NCBI RefSeq assembly: GCF_042650565.1 | Contig: NZ_JBHSBH010000007.1 | Location: 434,001 to 498,000 of the forward strand | DNA from: Nocardiopsis_B sediminis | Lineage (GTDB): Bacteria > Actinomycetota > Actinomycetes > Streptosporangiales > Streptosporangiaceae | Reading direction: 5' to 3' | Length of the DNA: 64,000 nucleotides | The notes under the pieces: model-generated | Told to the model about the DNA's origin: nothing | What the model saw: the letters and a program-made list of their open reading frames with translations, nothing else | Databases searched by the model: none | Position numbers and translations under genes: made by a program | Shown here: in pieces, positions 8,411-17,626 of the stretch | Position numbering within the stretch: the first letter of the stretch is position 1 | Layout of the letters: the number at the start of each line of letters is the position of its first letter

Positions 8411-8527
8411 GGATTCAGCGCTTCGGTCCCCCGTCGAAGCGCTGGGCCGGTGTTTCGAGCCCCCGTCGAAACACCGTGCGCGACGCCGGGTGGTTTGCCC
8501 CCGTAGCCACCCGGCGTCGCTTTTTTC
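8411..8527 (+). ncRNA. Three-hairpin small RNA with C-rich loops (6C-RNA-like)
   Basis: There are three consecutive stem-loops. Stem 1 is 8416-8425/8435-8444 (10 bp) with loop GTCCCCCGT. Stem 2 is 8449-8458/8466-8475 (10 bp) with loop GCCCCCG. Stem 3 is 8480-8493/8507-8520 (14 bp) with loop TTTGCCCCCGTAG, followed at once by six T: an intrinsic terminator. All three loops hold CCCCCG. Conserved actinobacterial 6C RNA is defined by stem-loops with C-runs in the loops, so this is probably a member or close relative, although here each run is five C and there are three stems. It has its own promoter upstream and no protein-like frame. The C-rich loops are expected to pair with G-rich ribosome-binding sites. 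Confidence 0.8.
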
Positions 8528-8592
8528 TCAGCCCCCCACCGCCCGCGGTCTCCCAGGGTGGCGGGCGCGCCCGGCGATCTCGAAGGCGATCA

Positions 8593-8826
8593 TTGCGAAA
8601 CACCGAATCCGGGGCACAATCCGGCGGCGAATCCGTTCACTGCTCCCGCAAGGGCTGCCGGGCACCCGCGAAATGGGTGCTCGTTTGGAACAACCCCAAG
8701 ATCCATACGCCCGATCGCCGCAAGACGTGGGTCGCGTGTGATGACCACCGCGGTTATCTCACCCAATTCCTGGACGCCCGGGGTTTTCTCCGCGAGACCG
8801 TGCCGTTCGCGGAATTCGACGGCTGA
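8593..8826 (+). CDS. Small conserved Cys/His actinobacterial protein
   Basis: About 77 aa. The recognisable part is VHCSRKGCRAPAKWVLVWNN...PDRRKTWVACDDHRGYL, with two Cys in CxxxxC and a later C..H pair that could bind one metal ion. I recall this as a widespread small actinobacterial protein, often mis-labelled acetone carboxylase; its function is unknown. The start is uncertain: TTG at 8593 is the only plausible in-frame start near the domain, with AAGG 6-7 nt upstream. It begins about 65 bp after the small RNA terminator. Confidence 0.65.
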   Translation: MRNTESGAQSGGESVHCSRKGCRAPAKWVLVWNNPKIHTPDRRKTWVACDDHRGYLTQFLDARGFLRETVPFAEFDG

Positions 8827-8871
8827 GCAAATCGATTTCCCTCTCCCCGGGCGGTTCGGCGCCGCCTCCGC

Positions 8872-9447
8872 TCACCCGCCGGCCCGCCATTGCGCCTGCC
8901 GGGCCCGGTCGAGGTCATCGGGGGTATCGCAGTCGAAGACCGAGGGGTCGCCCGCAGCGGCCGGGACCCGTACCGGGTCCAGCGGGCCCAGCAGCCCCCG
9001 CAGCGACGCCCCGGAGTACACCGCCAGCGCCGCGCGGACCGCCTCAGTGTCCCACACGCCCAGCAGCCACTGCTCGCGGCCGCCGGCGTCGACCAGGACG
9101 GCCCCGGCCCGGCCCTGGGCCGCTGCGCGCAGCCGCTCCGGCAGCGCGCCGTCCAGAAACGGCAGGTCGCCGGCGAGCAGCGCGAACCACGGGGTGCGGA
9201 CCTCGGCGAGCCCCGCCCGCAGCGCCGGCACCGGCCCGCCCCCGGGCGGGTCCTCGCGCACGTAGCGCGCCCGCGGCCGGTCGCGCTCCGGACCCACCAC
9301 GATGGTCCGCCCGCCCGCCCAAACCGCGGCCGCCACCCGCTCCAGCAGCGTCGCCCCGCCGACCTCCAGCCCGGGCTTGTCCACGCCGCCCATGCGCCGC
9401 GCCGCCCCGCCGGCCAGGATCACCGCATCCAGCACCTGCTGCTCCAT
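8872..9447 (-). CDS. mobA: MobA, molybdenum cofactor guanylyltransferase
   Basis: A 191-aa protein starting MEQQVLDAVILAGGAARRMG at the ATG at 9447. The LAGG...RMGGVDKP nucleotide-binding signature and LLAGDLPFLD (metal-binding Asp) identify a MobA-type NTP transferase. It couples GMP from GTP to molybdopterin to form the dinucleotide cofactor in the cytoplasm. It lies 19 bp downstream of the WYL regulator gene in the same direction and may be co-transcribed. moaA of the same pathway is 4 kb away. Confidence 0.85.
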   Translation of the reverse strand: MEQQVLDAVILAGGAARRMGGVDKPGLEVGGATLLERVAAAVWAGGRTIVVGPERDRPRARYVREDPPGGGPVPALRAGLAEVRTPWFALLAGDLPFLDGALPERLRAAAQGRAGAVLVDAGGREQWLLGVWDTEAVRAALAVYSGASLRGLLGPLDPVRVPAAAGDPSVFDCDTPDDLDRARQAQWRAGG

Positions 9448-9466
9448 CGCCGCCTCCCGTTCCCCC

Positions 9467-10462
9467 TCAGGATGGCACCCCCTGCGGCCCCTCCCCCGCC
9501 CCGGCCGCCCCGTAGGCGGCCAGCGTCTCCCGGGCCACGCGCAGCAGCTCGGCACGGGCCTCAAGCGGGTCGAGGATCCACAGATCGGTGCCGAACTGGA
9601 GGAGGTGGCGGACCGCGGCCGGTTCGGGGTAGACGAGCTCGGCCTGCGCCCATTCCCCGCCCTCTGAGACCGGCCCGGACACGAACGGGCCGGCGACGCG
9701 CAGGAACAGGTCCAGCCGGGCGCGCCGCACCCGCACCCGGATCCGCGTCGGCGCCGGCCCCGGCCGGTTCTCGACCTGCTCCCGCAGCAGGGCCCATACG
9801 TCGGCGAGTTCGACGCCGTCGCGGCGCACCGCCGGGGTGCCGGTGGTGGTGGCCGCCGCCACCCGGTCGGCGCGGAACAGCCGCGGCCTGCCGCGGTGGT
9901 CGGCCACCAGGTACCAGACGCCGGCCTTGGCCACCAGGCCGTAGGGGTCGACGGTGTAGGCGCGCTCCCGGTCGGCCCCGCTGTGGCGGTAGCGGATGCG
10001 CAGCCGGCGGTCGCTCAGGACCGCGGTGTAGAGGGCGTCGACGTCGACGTCGGGCATCGGCGGGGCCATCCAGCGGCCGGGGTCCACCAGGATGCGCCGG
10101 CTGGTCAGCTCCGCGGCCGGCCGGTGGGCCTCGGGCAGCGCCGCCATGACCTTGCGCAGCGCCGACCCGAAGGCGCCGTCGAGCCCCAGGGCGGCGTGGG
10201 TGCCCTGCGCGGCCAGGACGAACAGCGCCCGCGCCTCGTCGGTGGTCAGCCCGGTGACATCGGTGCGGAAGCCGGGCACCAGGGCGATACCGCCGTGCCG
10301 CCCGCGCTCGGTGTAGACCGGCACGCCCGCGGCCGACAGCGATTCGACGTCGCGGTGGATGGTCCGGACCGACACCTCCAGGCGCTCGGCCAGCTCGGCC
10401 GCCCGGACGCGCCCGCGCGTCTGGAGCAGCAGCAGGATCGACAGCAACCGGTCGGATTTCAC
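9467..10462 (-). CDS. HTH/WYL-domain transcriptional regulator
   Basis: About 331 aa from the GTG at 10462 (VKSDRLLSILLLLQTRGRVR, the usual start of YafY-type regulators); an ATG at 10486 would add 8 residues. The N-terminal winged HTH (about 1-65) includes AAELAERLEVSVRTIHRDVE. The WYL domain follows at about 130-220 (RLRIRYRH...YTVDPYGLVAKAGVWYLVA), with a C-terminal WCX-like extension. WYL domains sense ligands or nucleic acids. The regulator is divergent from the FAD oxidase gene (168 bp between starts), so that gene and itself are the likely targets. Confidence 0.85.
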   Translation of the reverse strand: MKSDRLLSILLLLQTRGRVRAAELAERLEVSVRTIHRDVESLSAAGVPVYTERGRHGGIALVPGFRTDVTGLTTDEARALFVLAAQGTHAALGLDGAFGSALRKVMAALPEAHRPAAELTSRRILVDPGRWMAPPMPDVDVDALYTAVLSDRRLRIRYRHSGADRERAYTVDPYGLVAKAGVWYLVADHRGRPRLFRADRVAAATTTGTPAVRRDGVELADVWALLREQVENRPGPAPTRIRVRVRRARLDLFLRVAGPFVSGPVSEGGEWAQAELVYPEPAAVRHLLQFGTDLWILDPLEARAELLRVARETLAAYGAAGAGEGPQGVPS

Positions 10463-10629
10463 CCGTCCATGATCGCTCGAAAACATGACGGCCGGTGTCC
10501 TGTTTTCGCGGAAACGTGCAGCCCACGGCGCGACCGGGCCTCGCCCGCAGCACCAACCCGGCATCCCACGTTGGGGCTGCGGGGGCCAGTGCGCCGTCCC
10601 TGTACGAGCAGTCGAGCGAAGGACCGTAT

Positions 10630-12009
10630 ATGAGCGACGACCACCCGGCCCCCGTGCCCGGCCACGCGCTGCGCCCGGAGGACGACGGATACGACGACGC
10701 GTGCTCGGGGTACCAGATCGCATTCCGGCACCGGCCGGAGCTGGCCGTGGCGGCCACCGGCCCCGAGGACATGCGCGCGGCGGTGGAATACGCCACCGCC
10801 AACGGGCTCCCCGTCGGCGTCCAGGCCACCGGGCACGGCTCCCCCGGCCCCCTGGAGGGCGGCGTGCTCATCTCCACGCGCCGGATGGACGGCGTGCGGA
10901 TCGACCCCGGCGCCCGCTCCGCGTGGGTGGCGGCGGGGGCCCGATGGCAGCAGGTCATCGACGCCGCGGCGGCGCACGGGCTGGCCCCGCTGAGCGGGTC
11001 GTTCCCGCACGTGGGGGCGGTCGGCTACACCCTGGGCGGCGGGATGGGGCTCTTGGGCCGCCGCTACGGCTACGCCGCCGACCACGTCCGGCGCATCGAC
11101 ATCGTGACCGCCGACGCCCGGCTGCGCAGCGTCACCGCCCACAGCGACCCCGATCTGTTCTGGGCGCTGCGCGGCGGCGGGCGCGGCTTCGGGGTGGTCA
11201 CCGGCATGGAGATCGGCCTGGTCCCCCTCACCCGGATCTACGGCGGCGCCCTGAGCTTCACCGGCGACGTCATGGACGACGCCCTGGAGGCCTACGCCGC
11301 GTGGACGGCCACCGTCCCCGACGAGCTGACATCGTCGCTGAGCATGGTGGCGCTGCCGGACCTGCCCGTGGTCCCGCCCCCGATGCGGGGCCGCCACGTG
11401 GCCACCGTCGCCGTCTCCTACATCGGCGACGCCGGCGAGGGCGAGCGCCTCGTCGCCCCGCTGCGCGCCGCGGGCCCCCGCCTCAGGGACACCCTGCGGG
11501 ACATGCCGTTCACCGAATCGGGCGACATCCACGCCGAACCCGAGCAGCCGCACGCCTACGCCGGCGACAACGCCCTGCTCGACGGCGTGGACGGGGCGGA
11601 GCTGAGCGCCATCCGCCGCCTGTCCGGGCCCGAGGCGCCGCTCATGTGCGTGGTGGGGCTGCGCCACCTCGGCGGCGCCTTCGCCCGCCCGCCGGAGGCC
11701 GCCAACGCGGTGCCGCACCGGTCCGCACAATTCGGCCTGGGGGTCCTCTCCCCCGTCGACGGGGCGGACCCGGCAACCGTCCGCGGCCTGCACGGCCGCG
11801 TGCTCGCGACCGTGGCCGGCCGGACCGTGGGCCGGTCGGTGAACTTCGCCTTCGGCGCGGGCCGGGCCGCCGACCCCACCGGCCTCCACCCGGCCGGCGA
11901 CCTGTCCCGCCTCACCGGGCTCCGGGAGCGCCTGGACCCCCGCGGCGTCTTCGCCCACGCCCGGCCGGGCACGCGGCCCGGGCCGGGCGGAGCGGGGGTC
12001 AGCCCTTGA
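10630..12009 (+). CDS. FAD-linked (berberine-bridge-type) oxidoreductase
   Basis: A 459-aa protein from the ATG at 10630 with AAGGA 7-8 nt upstream. The PCMH FAD-binding domain spans about 25-215: LPVGVQATGHG supplies the His that usually carries FAD covalently, and VGYTLGGGMGLLGRRYGYAAD follows. The Cys that makes a second flavin link in bicovalent members is replaced (VGAVGYTLGGG), so one covalent link is expected. A substrate domain follows, but the C-terminal BBE segment looks short and diverged. It probably oxidises a sugar or small organic alcohol. It is divergent from a WYL regulator and overlaps the rtcB 3' end by 11 bp tail to tail. Confidence 0.8.
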   Translation: MSDDHPAPVPGHALRPEDDGYDDACSGYQIAFRHRPELAVAATGPEDMRAAVEYATANGLPVGVQATGHGSPGPLEGGVLISTRRMDGVRIDPGARSAWVAAGARWQQVIDAAAAHGLAPLSGSFPHVGAVGYTLGGGMGLLGRRYGYAADHVRRIDIVTADARLRSVTAHSDPDLFWALRGGGRGFGVVTGMEIGLVPLTRIYGGALSFTGDVMDDALEAYAAWTATVPDELTSSLSMVALPDLPVVPPPMRGRHVATVAVSYIGDAGEGERLVAPLRAAGPRLRDTLRDMPFTESGDIHAEPEQPHAYAGDNALLDGVDGAELSAIRRLSGPEAPLMCVVGLRHLGGAFARPPEAANAVPHRSAQFGLGVLSPVDGADPATVRGLHGRVLATVAGRTVGRSVNFAFGAGRAADPTGLHPAGDLSRLTGLRERLDPRGVFAHARPGTRPGPGGAGVSP

Positions 12010-13186
12010 CGCAGACCACCTGGCGCAGGTGCGCGACGACCTCGACGAGGTCGGTCTGGGCCTCGATCACCTCGGAGAGGTCCTTGTAGGCCGCCGGGAT
12101 CTCGTCGAGCACCCCGGTGTCCTTGCGGCACTCCACGCCCCTGGTCTGCTCGATCAGGTCGGCCTCGGTGAAGGTCTTCTTGGCCTTGTTCCGGCTCATC
12201 CGCCGTCCCGCGCCGTGCGAGGCGGAGTTGAACGAGGCCGGGTTGCCCAGCCCGCGCACGATGTAGGTGCCCGTGGCCATGGACCCCGGGATGATCCCGA
12301 GGTCGCCGGTGCCGGCGCGGATGGCCCCCTTGCGGGTGACCAGGACGTCGACGCCGTCGTAGGTCTCCTCGGCCACGTAGTTGTGGTGGCAGGAGATGAA
12401 CTCCTTGACCAGCATCTGCGGGAACGTCCGCCGCAGCGCACCGCAGGCCAGGCCCATCATGATGTCGCGGTTGCGGCGGGCGTAGTCCTGCGCCCAGAAC
12501 AGGTCGCGCCGGTAGGCGTCCATCTCCGGGGTGCCGGTGACGAACACGGCGAGGTCGGGGTCGGGCAGGTCCTTGTTGTGCGGGAGCCGGCGGGCCTGCT
12601 CGATGTGGTGCTCGGCGAGCTCCTTGCCGATGTTGCGCGACCCGGAGTGCAGCACGATCCACACCGCGCCGGCGTCGTCGAGGCAGACCTCCAGGAAGTG
12701 GTTGCCGCCTCCCAGGGTGCCGATCTGGTTGGCCGCCCGCTGGCGCCGGTGGTGGACGGGCCGGGCGAGGTCGTCGAACCCGGCCCAGAACCGGTCCCAG
12801 TCGGCGGTCTTGAGCCCGTGGACGCGCCGCGGGTCGACCGGCGTCTTGTGGGCGTGCCAGCCCACGGGGACCGCGTCCTCCAGGTCCGCCCGGACGGGGC
12901 CCAGGTCGTCGGGCAGGTCCTCGGCGGTGAGCGAGGTGCGCACCGCGGTCATCCCGCAGCCGATGTCCACGCCCACGGCGGCCGGGGAGACGGCGTCGCG
13001 CATGGCGATCACCGATCCCACGGTGGCGCCCTTGCCGTAGTGGACGTCGGGCATCACCGCCAGGCCGTGCACCCACGGCAGCCGCGTGACGTTGCGCAGC
13101 TGGTCCATGGCCGCCTGCTCGACGCTTTCGGGGTCGGCCCACATGCGGATGGGGACGCGCGCCCCTGGGGTCTCCGTGTACGGCAT
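11999..13186 (-). CDS. rtcB: RtcB RNA ligase
   Basis: A 395-aa protein at the normal family size. It begins MPYTETPGARVPIRMWADP. It carries MPDVHYGKGATVGSV, VGVDIGCGMTAVRT (metal-binding Cys), GTLGGGNHFLEV, SCHHNYV and SHGAGRRMSRNKA, and ends VVCVKG with the terminal Gly typical of RtcB. RtcB uses GTP and Mn2+ to join 2',3'-cyclic phosphate RNA ends to 5'-OH ends, with a guanylylated His intermediate, and repairs cleaved tRNA or rRNA. No archease or RtcA gene is next to it. Confidence 0.95.
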   Translation of the reverse strand: MPYTETPGARVPIRMWADPESVEQAAMDQLRNVTRLPWVHGLAVMPDVHYGKGATVGSVIAMRDAVSPAAVGVDIGCGMTAVRTSLTAEDLPDDLGPVRADLEDAVPVGWHAHKTPVDPRRVHGLKTADWDRFWAGFDDLARPVHHRRQRAANQIGTLGGGNHFLEVCLDDAGAVWIVLHSGSRNIGKELAEHHIEQARRLPHNKDLPDPDLAVFVTGTPEMDAYRRDLFWAQDYARRNRDIMMGLACGALRRTFPQMLVKEFISCHHNYVAEETYDGVDVLVTRKGAIRAGTGDLGIIPGSMATGTYIVRGLGNPASFNSASHGAGRRMSRNKAKKTFTEADLIEQTRGVECRKDTGVLDEIPAAYKDLSEVIEAQTDLVEVVAHLRQVVCVKG

Positions 13187-13507
13187 CAGGGCTACCTCCC
13201 TTTCCAGTGGGGTGGGACGGACGTGCGCGACGGCCCTGGCGATCGCGCCCCCTTATGAGGCCAGAACCCGCACCCCCGTGGCAACACCTTTTCGGCGCGT
13301 GTCGGGGCCGCCCGCCGCCGGATGGGCCGCCGCGGCGGGGTGCGGGTGCACGCATTGTCAAGGACCCGTGCATCGGGTGTGAATGACACCGCACCCCGGG
13401 CATGGCAGCGTGGTCCGCACGTGCCGGCCCCGCGCCGGCGCGGCACGTGTCGTGCGGGTCCGGACCGGAGGACGGACGGCCCGGGCCCGCATTTTCCGCC
13501 CCGTGGC
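13187..13507. other. Intergenic region between rtcB start and moaA stop
   Basis: A 321-bp gap. It holds a TTGACA on the minus strand (13361-13356) without a convincing -10, and an inverted repeat at 13418-13449 listed separately. No coding frame in it is credible. Confidence 0.5.
13418..13449 (-). terminator. Putative moaA terminator
   Basis: Arms CACGTGCCG (13418-13426) and CGGCACGTG (13441-13449) surround a 14-nt GC-rich loop that can pair further. The structure lies about 60 bp beyond the moaA stop codon. Confidence 0.45.
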
Positions 13508-14497
13508 TCAGCCGCCGATGGCCGACATCGGGCGCGAGGGCTGGAGGAACGCGGGGTCGTTGATGCCGTGGCCGGGGAGCTTGGCGGCGACGGCGGCGCG
13601 CCAGCGGGCGGCGATGTCGTCGTCGGTCGCCCCGCCGCGCAGCAGCGGGCGCAGGTCGGACTCCTCGCGGGCGAACAGGCAGTTGCGGATCTGGCCGTCG
13701 GCGGTGAGCCGCACGCGGTCGCAGGCGCCGCAGAACGGGCGGGTGACCGATCCGATGACGCCGACGGTGGCCGGGCCGCCGTCGACGCGGAACCGCTCGG
13801 CCGGGGCGCTGCCCCGGGTCGCCGCGTCGGTCTCGGCCAGGTCGAACTCCGCGGAGAGCCGGTCGAGGATCTCGTCGGCGGTGACCATGTCGTCGCGGCG
13901 CCAGCCGTGCTGGGCGTCCAGCGGCATCTGCTCGATGAAGCGGAGCTCGTAGCCGTGGTCCAGGCAGTAGCGCAGCAGGTCGGGGGCCTCGGCGTCGTTG
14001 ATGCCGCGCATGAGGACCGCGTTGACCTTGACGGGGGTCAGCCCGGCCGCCGCGGCGGCGGCCATGCCCGCCAGGACGTCGTCGAGGCGCCGGCGCCGGG
14101 CCAGCTTCTCGAAGACGTCGTGGCGCAGGGTGTCGAGGGAGACGTTGACCCGGTCGAGCCCGGCGTCGGCGAGGGCGGGCGCCACCCGGGCCAGACCGAT
14201 GCCGTTGGTGGTGAGGGCGGTCTGGGGGCGGGGGTCGAGTTCGGTGGCGGCGGCGATGAGGCCGGGCAGGCCGCGGCGCAGCAGGGGCTCGCCCCCGGTG
14301 AAGCGGATCTCGGTGATGCCGAGCATGGTCACGCCGATGCGCAGCAGCCGGGCGACCTCGTCGTCGGTGAGGACGTCGTCCTTGGGCAGCCAGTCCAGGC
14401 CCTCGGGCGGCATGCAGTAGGTGCACCGGAGGTTGCACCGGTCGGTGAGCGAGACTCGCAGGTCGGTGGCTGTCCTGCCGTAGGAGTCGGTCAGCAC
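13508..14497 (-). CDS. moaA: MoaA, GTP 3',8-cyclase
   Basis: A 329-aa radical-SAM enzyme. The GTG at 14497 gives VLTDSYGRTATDLRVSLTD, the usual start, with GGGAGG 8 nt upstream; the longer frame from 14578 adds an unlikely leader. The N-terminal cluster is CNLRCTYC, and FTGGEPLL binds SAM. The C-terminal cluster is in FCGACDRVRLTADGQIRNC. The protein ends SAIGG; the C-terminal double glycine is a MoaA hallmark needed for activity. It catalyses the first step of molybdenum cofactor synthesis with MoaC, converting GTP to the cyclic dehydro intermediate. No other moa gene is adjacent. Confidence 0.95.
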   Translation of the reverse strand: MLTDSYGRTATDLRVSLTDRCNLRCTYCMPPEGLDWLPKDDVLTDDEVARLLRIGVTMLGITEIRFTGGEPLLRRGLPGLIAAATELDPRPQTALTTNGIGLARVAPALADAGLDRVNVSLDTLRHDVFEKLARRRRLDDVLAGMAAAAAAGLTPVKVNAVLMRGINDAEAPDLLRYCLDHGYELRFIEQMPLDAQHGWRRDDMVTADEILDRLSAEFDLAETDAATRGSAPAERFRVDGGPATVGVIGSVTRPFCGACDRVRLTADGQIRNCLFAREESDLRPLLRGGATDDDIAARWRAAVAAKLPGHGINDPAFLQPSRPMSAIGG

Positions 14498-14662
14498 GGG
14501 CGTCGCCTCCCAGGTGGTTGCGCGCAGCCGGGCTGCGGCGGGTACGGATCCGTCAGGCGGTATCGGCGGTGACGCCACTTATGTCCTTCCCGCCCGAGCA
14601 ACAGCCTAAAAGACACCGGCGTCCGGTTCCGCGGCCGGTACCGGCCTCGCCCGCCTCGGCCA

Positions 14663-14668
14663 TAGTCT
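14663..14668 (+). promoter_or_regulatory. -10 box TAGTCT of the lipase gene
   Basis: TAGTCT lies 5 nt before a GTG at 14674 and 32 nt before the preferred start at 14701. A transcript starting near 14675 would carry the AAGGGAG ribosome-binding site used by the 14701 start. Confidence 0.4.
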
Positions 14669-14700
14669 GCCCCGTGACACCGTCGACGAAGGGAGCCCCT

Positions 14701-15552
14701 GTGTCGGGCACGGCCGGAACGGACATCACGGTGAGCACACGGCAATGGCGGCTGCCCGGCGGACCGGGCGGCAGCGGGCACCTGGCGGCGCGGGCCTGGG
14801 CCGCGCAGGGCGCGGATCCCACCTGGCTGGCCGTCCTGGTGCACGGCTACGGCGAGCACATCGGGCGCTACGACCACGTCGCCGAGCACCTGTGCGCCGC
14901 GGGGGCGGCCGTCTACGGCCTCGACCACCGGGGCCACGGCGCCTCCTCGGGCGAGCGCGTGCTCGTGGAGGACTTCGCCGGCGTGGTCGAGGACGTGCAC
15001 CGGGTCGTCGCCCAGGCTCGCACCGCCTACCGCACACTGCCGCTGGTGGTGATCGGCCACTCCATGGGCGGGATGATCGCCGCCCGCTACGCCCAGGAGC
15101 ACACCGACGGCATCGCCGGCCTGGTGCTCTCGGGGCCCGTCCTGGGCCGCTGGCGCACCGTCGACCGGCTGCTGGCCCTGGAGACCATCCCCGACCTGCC
15201 CATCGACACCGCCACTCTCTCGCGCGACCCCGCCGTGGGCGCCGCCTACGCCGCCGACGACCTCGTCTGGCACGGCCCCTTCAAGCGCGCCACCCTGCGC
15301 GCGATCAACACCGAGCTGGCCCGCATCACCGCCGCCGAGCGCACCGCGCTGCCCCTGCTGTGGCTGCACGGCTCCGACGACCGCCTGGTGCCCATCGCCG
15401 ACACCCGCGTGGGGATCGACGCCTTCGCCGGCGACGACACCGCCGTGCGGATCTTCCCCGGCGCGCGCCACGAGGTCTTCAACGAGACCAACCGCTCCGA
15501 CGTGCTCGACGAGGTCGTGCGGTTCGCGGCCCGGTGCGCCGCCCGGGCTTGA
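14701..15552 (+). CDS. Monoacylglycerol lipase-type alpha/beta hydrolase
   Basis: A 283-aa protein from GTG 14701, preceded by AAGGGAG at 5-nt spacing. It has VHGYGEHIGRYDHVAEHL (oxyanion region), GLDHRGHGASSGER, the nucleophile elbow VIGHSMGGMIAA (Ser at about 120), LHGSDDRLVP (acid Asp) and GARHEVFNE (His). This full set is characteristic of the serine-aminopeptidase S33 / monoglyceride lipase group. It probably hydrolyses monoacylglycerols to fatty acid and glycerol. Its convergent neighbour activates fatty acids to CoA esters, so the two could work in one lipid-turnover route. No signal peptide is seen, so it is likely cytosolic. Confidence 0.88.
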   Translation: MSGTAGTDITVSTRQWRLPGGPGGSGHLAARAWAAQGADPTWLAVLVHGYGEHIGRYDHVAEHLCAAGAAVYGLDHRGHGASSGERVLVEDFAGVVEDVHRVVAQARTAYRTLPLVVIGHSMGGMIAARYAQEHTDGIAGLVLSGPVLGRWRTVDRLLALETIPDLPIDTATLSRDPAVGAAYAADDLVWHGPFKRATLRAINTELARITAAERTALPLLWLHGSDDRLVPIADTRVGIDAFAGDDTAVRIFPGARHEVFNETNRSDVLDEVVRFAARCAARA

Positions 15553-15580
15553 GCGCCGGGCGGCGCACCCGCGGGCGGCC

Positions 15581-17464
15581 TCAGACCCGGTAGAGGCCGT
15601 CGATGGCGTCGGCGTACTTGTCCTGGATCACCCGCCGCTTCAGCTTGAGCGAGGGGGTGAGCTCGGCGCCCTCGACGGTCCACTCCACCGGCAGCAACCG
15701 CCACTTCTTCACCTGCTGCACGCGGGCCAGGTGGGCGTTGGCGGCGGCGACCGCGGCGCCCACCTCGGCCACGACCACCGGGTGGCGCGCCAGATCGGCG
15801 ATGTCGCGGCTGTCGACCCCGTGGGCGGCGGCCCACCCCGGGGCGACCTCGGCGTCCAGCGTCAGCAGCGCCACCGGGTAGGGGCGGCGGTCGCCGTAGG
15901 CCAGCGCCTGCCCGATGAGGGGGTGCTCCTTGAGGCGGCTCTCGATGGAGGCGGGCGCGATGTTCTCGCCGCCGGCCGTGATGATCAGCTCCTTCTTGCG
16001 GTCGACGACGTAGACGAACCCGTCGCCGTCGATGCGCCCGATGTCGCCGGTGTGCAGCCACCCCTCGGCGTCGATCAGCGCCGCCGTGTCCGCGGGCCGG
16101 TTCAGGTAGCCGGCGACGTTGATGGGCCCGCGCACCAGGATCTCGCCGTCGCCGGTGACGGCCACCTCCATGCCGTCGGAGGGCAGGCCGACGCTGCCGA
16201 GCCGGTAGGCGTCGGCCCGGTTGCAGGTGACGGCGCCGCAGTTCTCGGTCATCCCGTAGACGTCGCGGATCAGGATGCCCAGCCCGGCGAAGAACTGCAC
16301 GGTCTCCTCGGGCATGGGCGCGGCGGCCGACACGCAGTACTCGACCCGGTCCAGCCCGATGAGCGCCCGCAGGGGGCGCAGGACGCGCGCGTCGGCGTCG
16401 GCGAAGCGCCGCTCCAACCCGGGGTCGCGGGTCCGGCCGTACTGGCCGTCGGCGATGTAGGCGCGGGCGGTTTCGGCGGCGGCCTCGATGGCGCCGCGCC
16501 GCTCCCCGGGTGAGGCGGCCAGCGCGGCGGTCATCCCGGCCTGGAGCTTCTCCCACACGCGCGGCACCCCGAACAGCCCGTTGGGCCGGACCCGGCGCAG
16601 GTAGGCGCCGAGTTCGCCGATGTCGGGGCAGAAGTGGATGTGGCCGGCCACCGCGACCGGCAGGTACACGCTGAGGACCCGTTCGGCGATGTGGGCGAGC
16701 GGCAGGTAGGACAGCGTGGCGCCGCCGTGCGGCAGCCGGTTGGCGCGCTGGGTGATGGTGACCTGGAAGAGGATCTGGCGGTGGGTCTCGAGCACGCCCT
16801 TGGGCTCGCCGGTGGTGCCCGAGGTGTAGAGGAGGGTGGCGCTGTCCTCGGGGGTCACGGCGGCTGCGCGATCCTCGGCCGCGCCGGGGTCGGCGGCCAG
16901 GGCCCGCCGTCCCGCCGCGGTGAAGTCGGCCCAGGAGACGAAGCGGGGGCCGTCGCCGCCGGCGGCGTCCTCGGGGACCGCCGAGGCGTCCATCAGCACC
17001 ACGGTGCGCAGCGAGCGCACCCGCGCCAGGGCCGGGCGCCAGCGGTCGAGCTCCGCGGCGCCCTGGAGGATCGCGACCCGCGCCGAGCAGTCGGCGGCCA
17101 CGTAGGCGACCTGCTCGGGGGCGAAGGTGGCGTAGACGGTGAGGGGGACCGCCCCGGCGTGGACGGCGCCGATGTCGGCGATCAGGTGCTCGGGCCGGTT
17201 GGGCATCATGAGCGCGACCACGTCGCCGCGCCCGGTGCCCTCGGCCGCCAGGGCGGCGGCGACCTCCAGGGCCGCCGCCCGGTACTGCGCCCAGGTGCGG
17301 GTGGACCAGCGGCCGTCCCCGCCGGAGGGGCCGGGGACCCACTCCGAGAGGGCGGGCCTGCCGCCGTCGCGCTCGGCCGCCCGGCGGAACCAGTCCACCA
17401 GGGTCAGACCCTCGATCTCCGCTTCCACACCCTGCCGTGCCCGAATGATCTCGTTGTGTTCCAT
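15581..17464 (-). CDS. Long-chain fatty acid-CoA ligase (FadD-type)
   Basis: A 627-aa AMP-forming enzyme starting MEHNEIIRARQGVEAEIEGL. It has the P-loop-like LLYTSGTTGEPKGV (about 190-205), IRDVYGMTENCG (A5 motif), GWLHTGDIGRIDGDGFVYVVDRKKE (A7-A8) and a C-terminal Lys-containing lid, LTPSLKLKRRVIQDKY. It adenylates a fatty acid with ATP and transfers it to CoA. The length and the extended C-terminus match long-chain acyl-CoA synthetases of the FadD15 type. It is cytosolic or membrane-associated and converges on the lipase gene, with 28 bp between stops. Confidence 0.9.
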   Translation of the reverse strand: MEHNEIIRARQGVEAEIEGLTLVDWFRRAAERDGGRPALSEWVPGPSGGDGRWSTRTWAQYRAAALEVAAALAAEGTGRGDVVALMMPNRPEHLIADIGAVHAGAVPLTVYATFAPEQVAYVAADCSARVAILQGAAELDRWRPALARVRSLRTVVLMDASAVPEDAAGGDGPRFVSWADFTAAGRRALAADPGAAEDRAAAVTPEDSATLLYTSGTTGEPKGVLETHRQILFQVTITQRANRLPHGGATLSYLPLAHIAERVLSVYLPVAVAGHIHFCPDIGELGAYLRRVRPNGLFGVPRVWEKLQAGMTAALAASPGERRGAIEAAAETARAYIADGQYGRTRDPGLERRFADADARVLRPLRALIGLDRVEYCVSAAAPMPEETVQFFAGLGILIRDVYGMTENCGAVTCNRADAYRLGSVGLPSDGMEVAVTGDGEILVRGPINVAGYLNRPADTAALIDAEGWLHTGDIGRIDGDGFVYVVDRKKELIITAGGENIAPASIESRLKEHPLIGQALAYGDRRPYPVALLTLDAEVAPGWAAAHGVDSRDIADLARHPVVVAEVGAAVAAANAHLARVQQVKKWRLLPVEWTVEGAELTPSLKLKRRVIQDKYADAIDGLYRV

Positions 17465-17626
17465 GAGACCGCTCCCGCCCATCCGATGTGTGCCGGGTCA
17501 CTCCGCGGCACCATCGGACCACGGCCGACGGGGCCCGGCAAGGCACCCGGCACAACGGCCCACGGGACCATTTCGGCGAATGCGACCATCTTCGCTTTTC
17601 ATCCGGCGGAGGACATCGGCGCAGCG

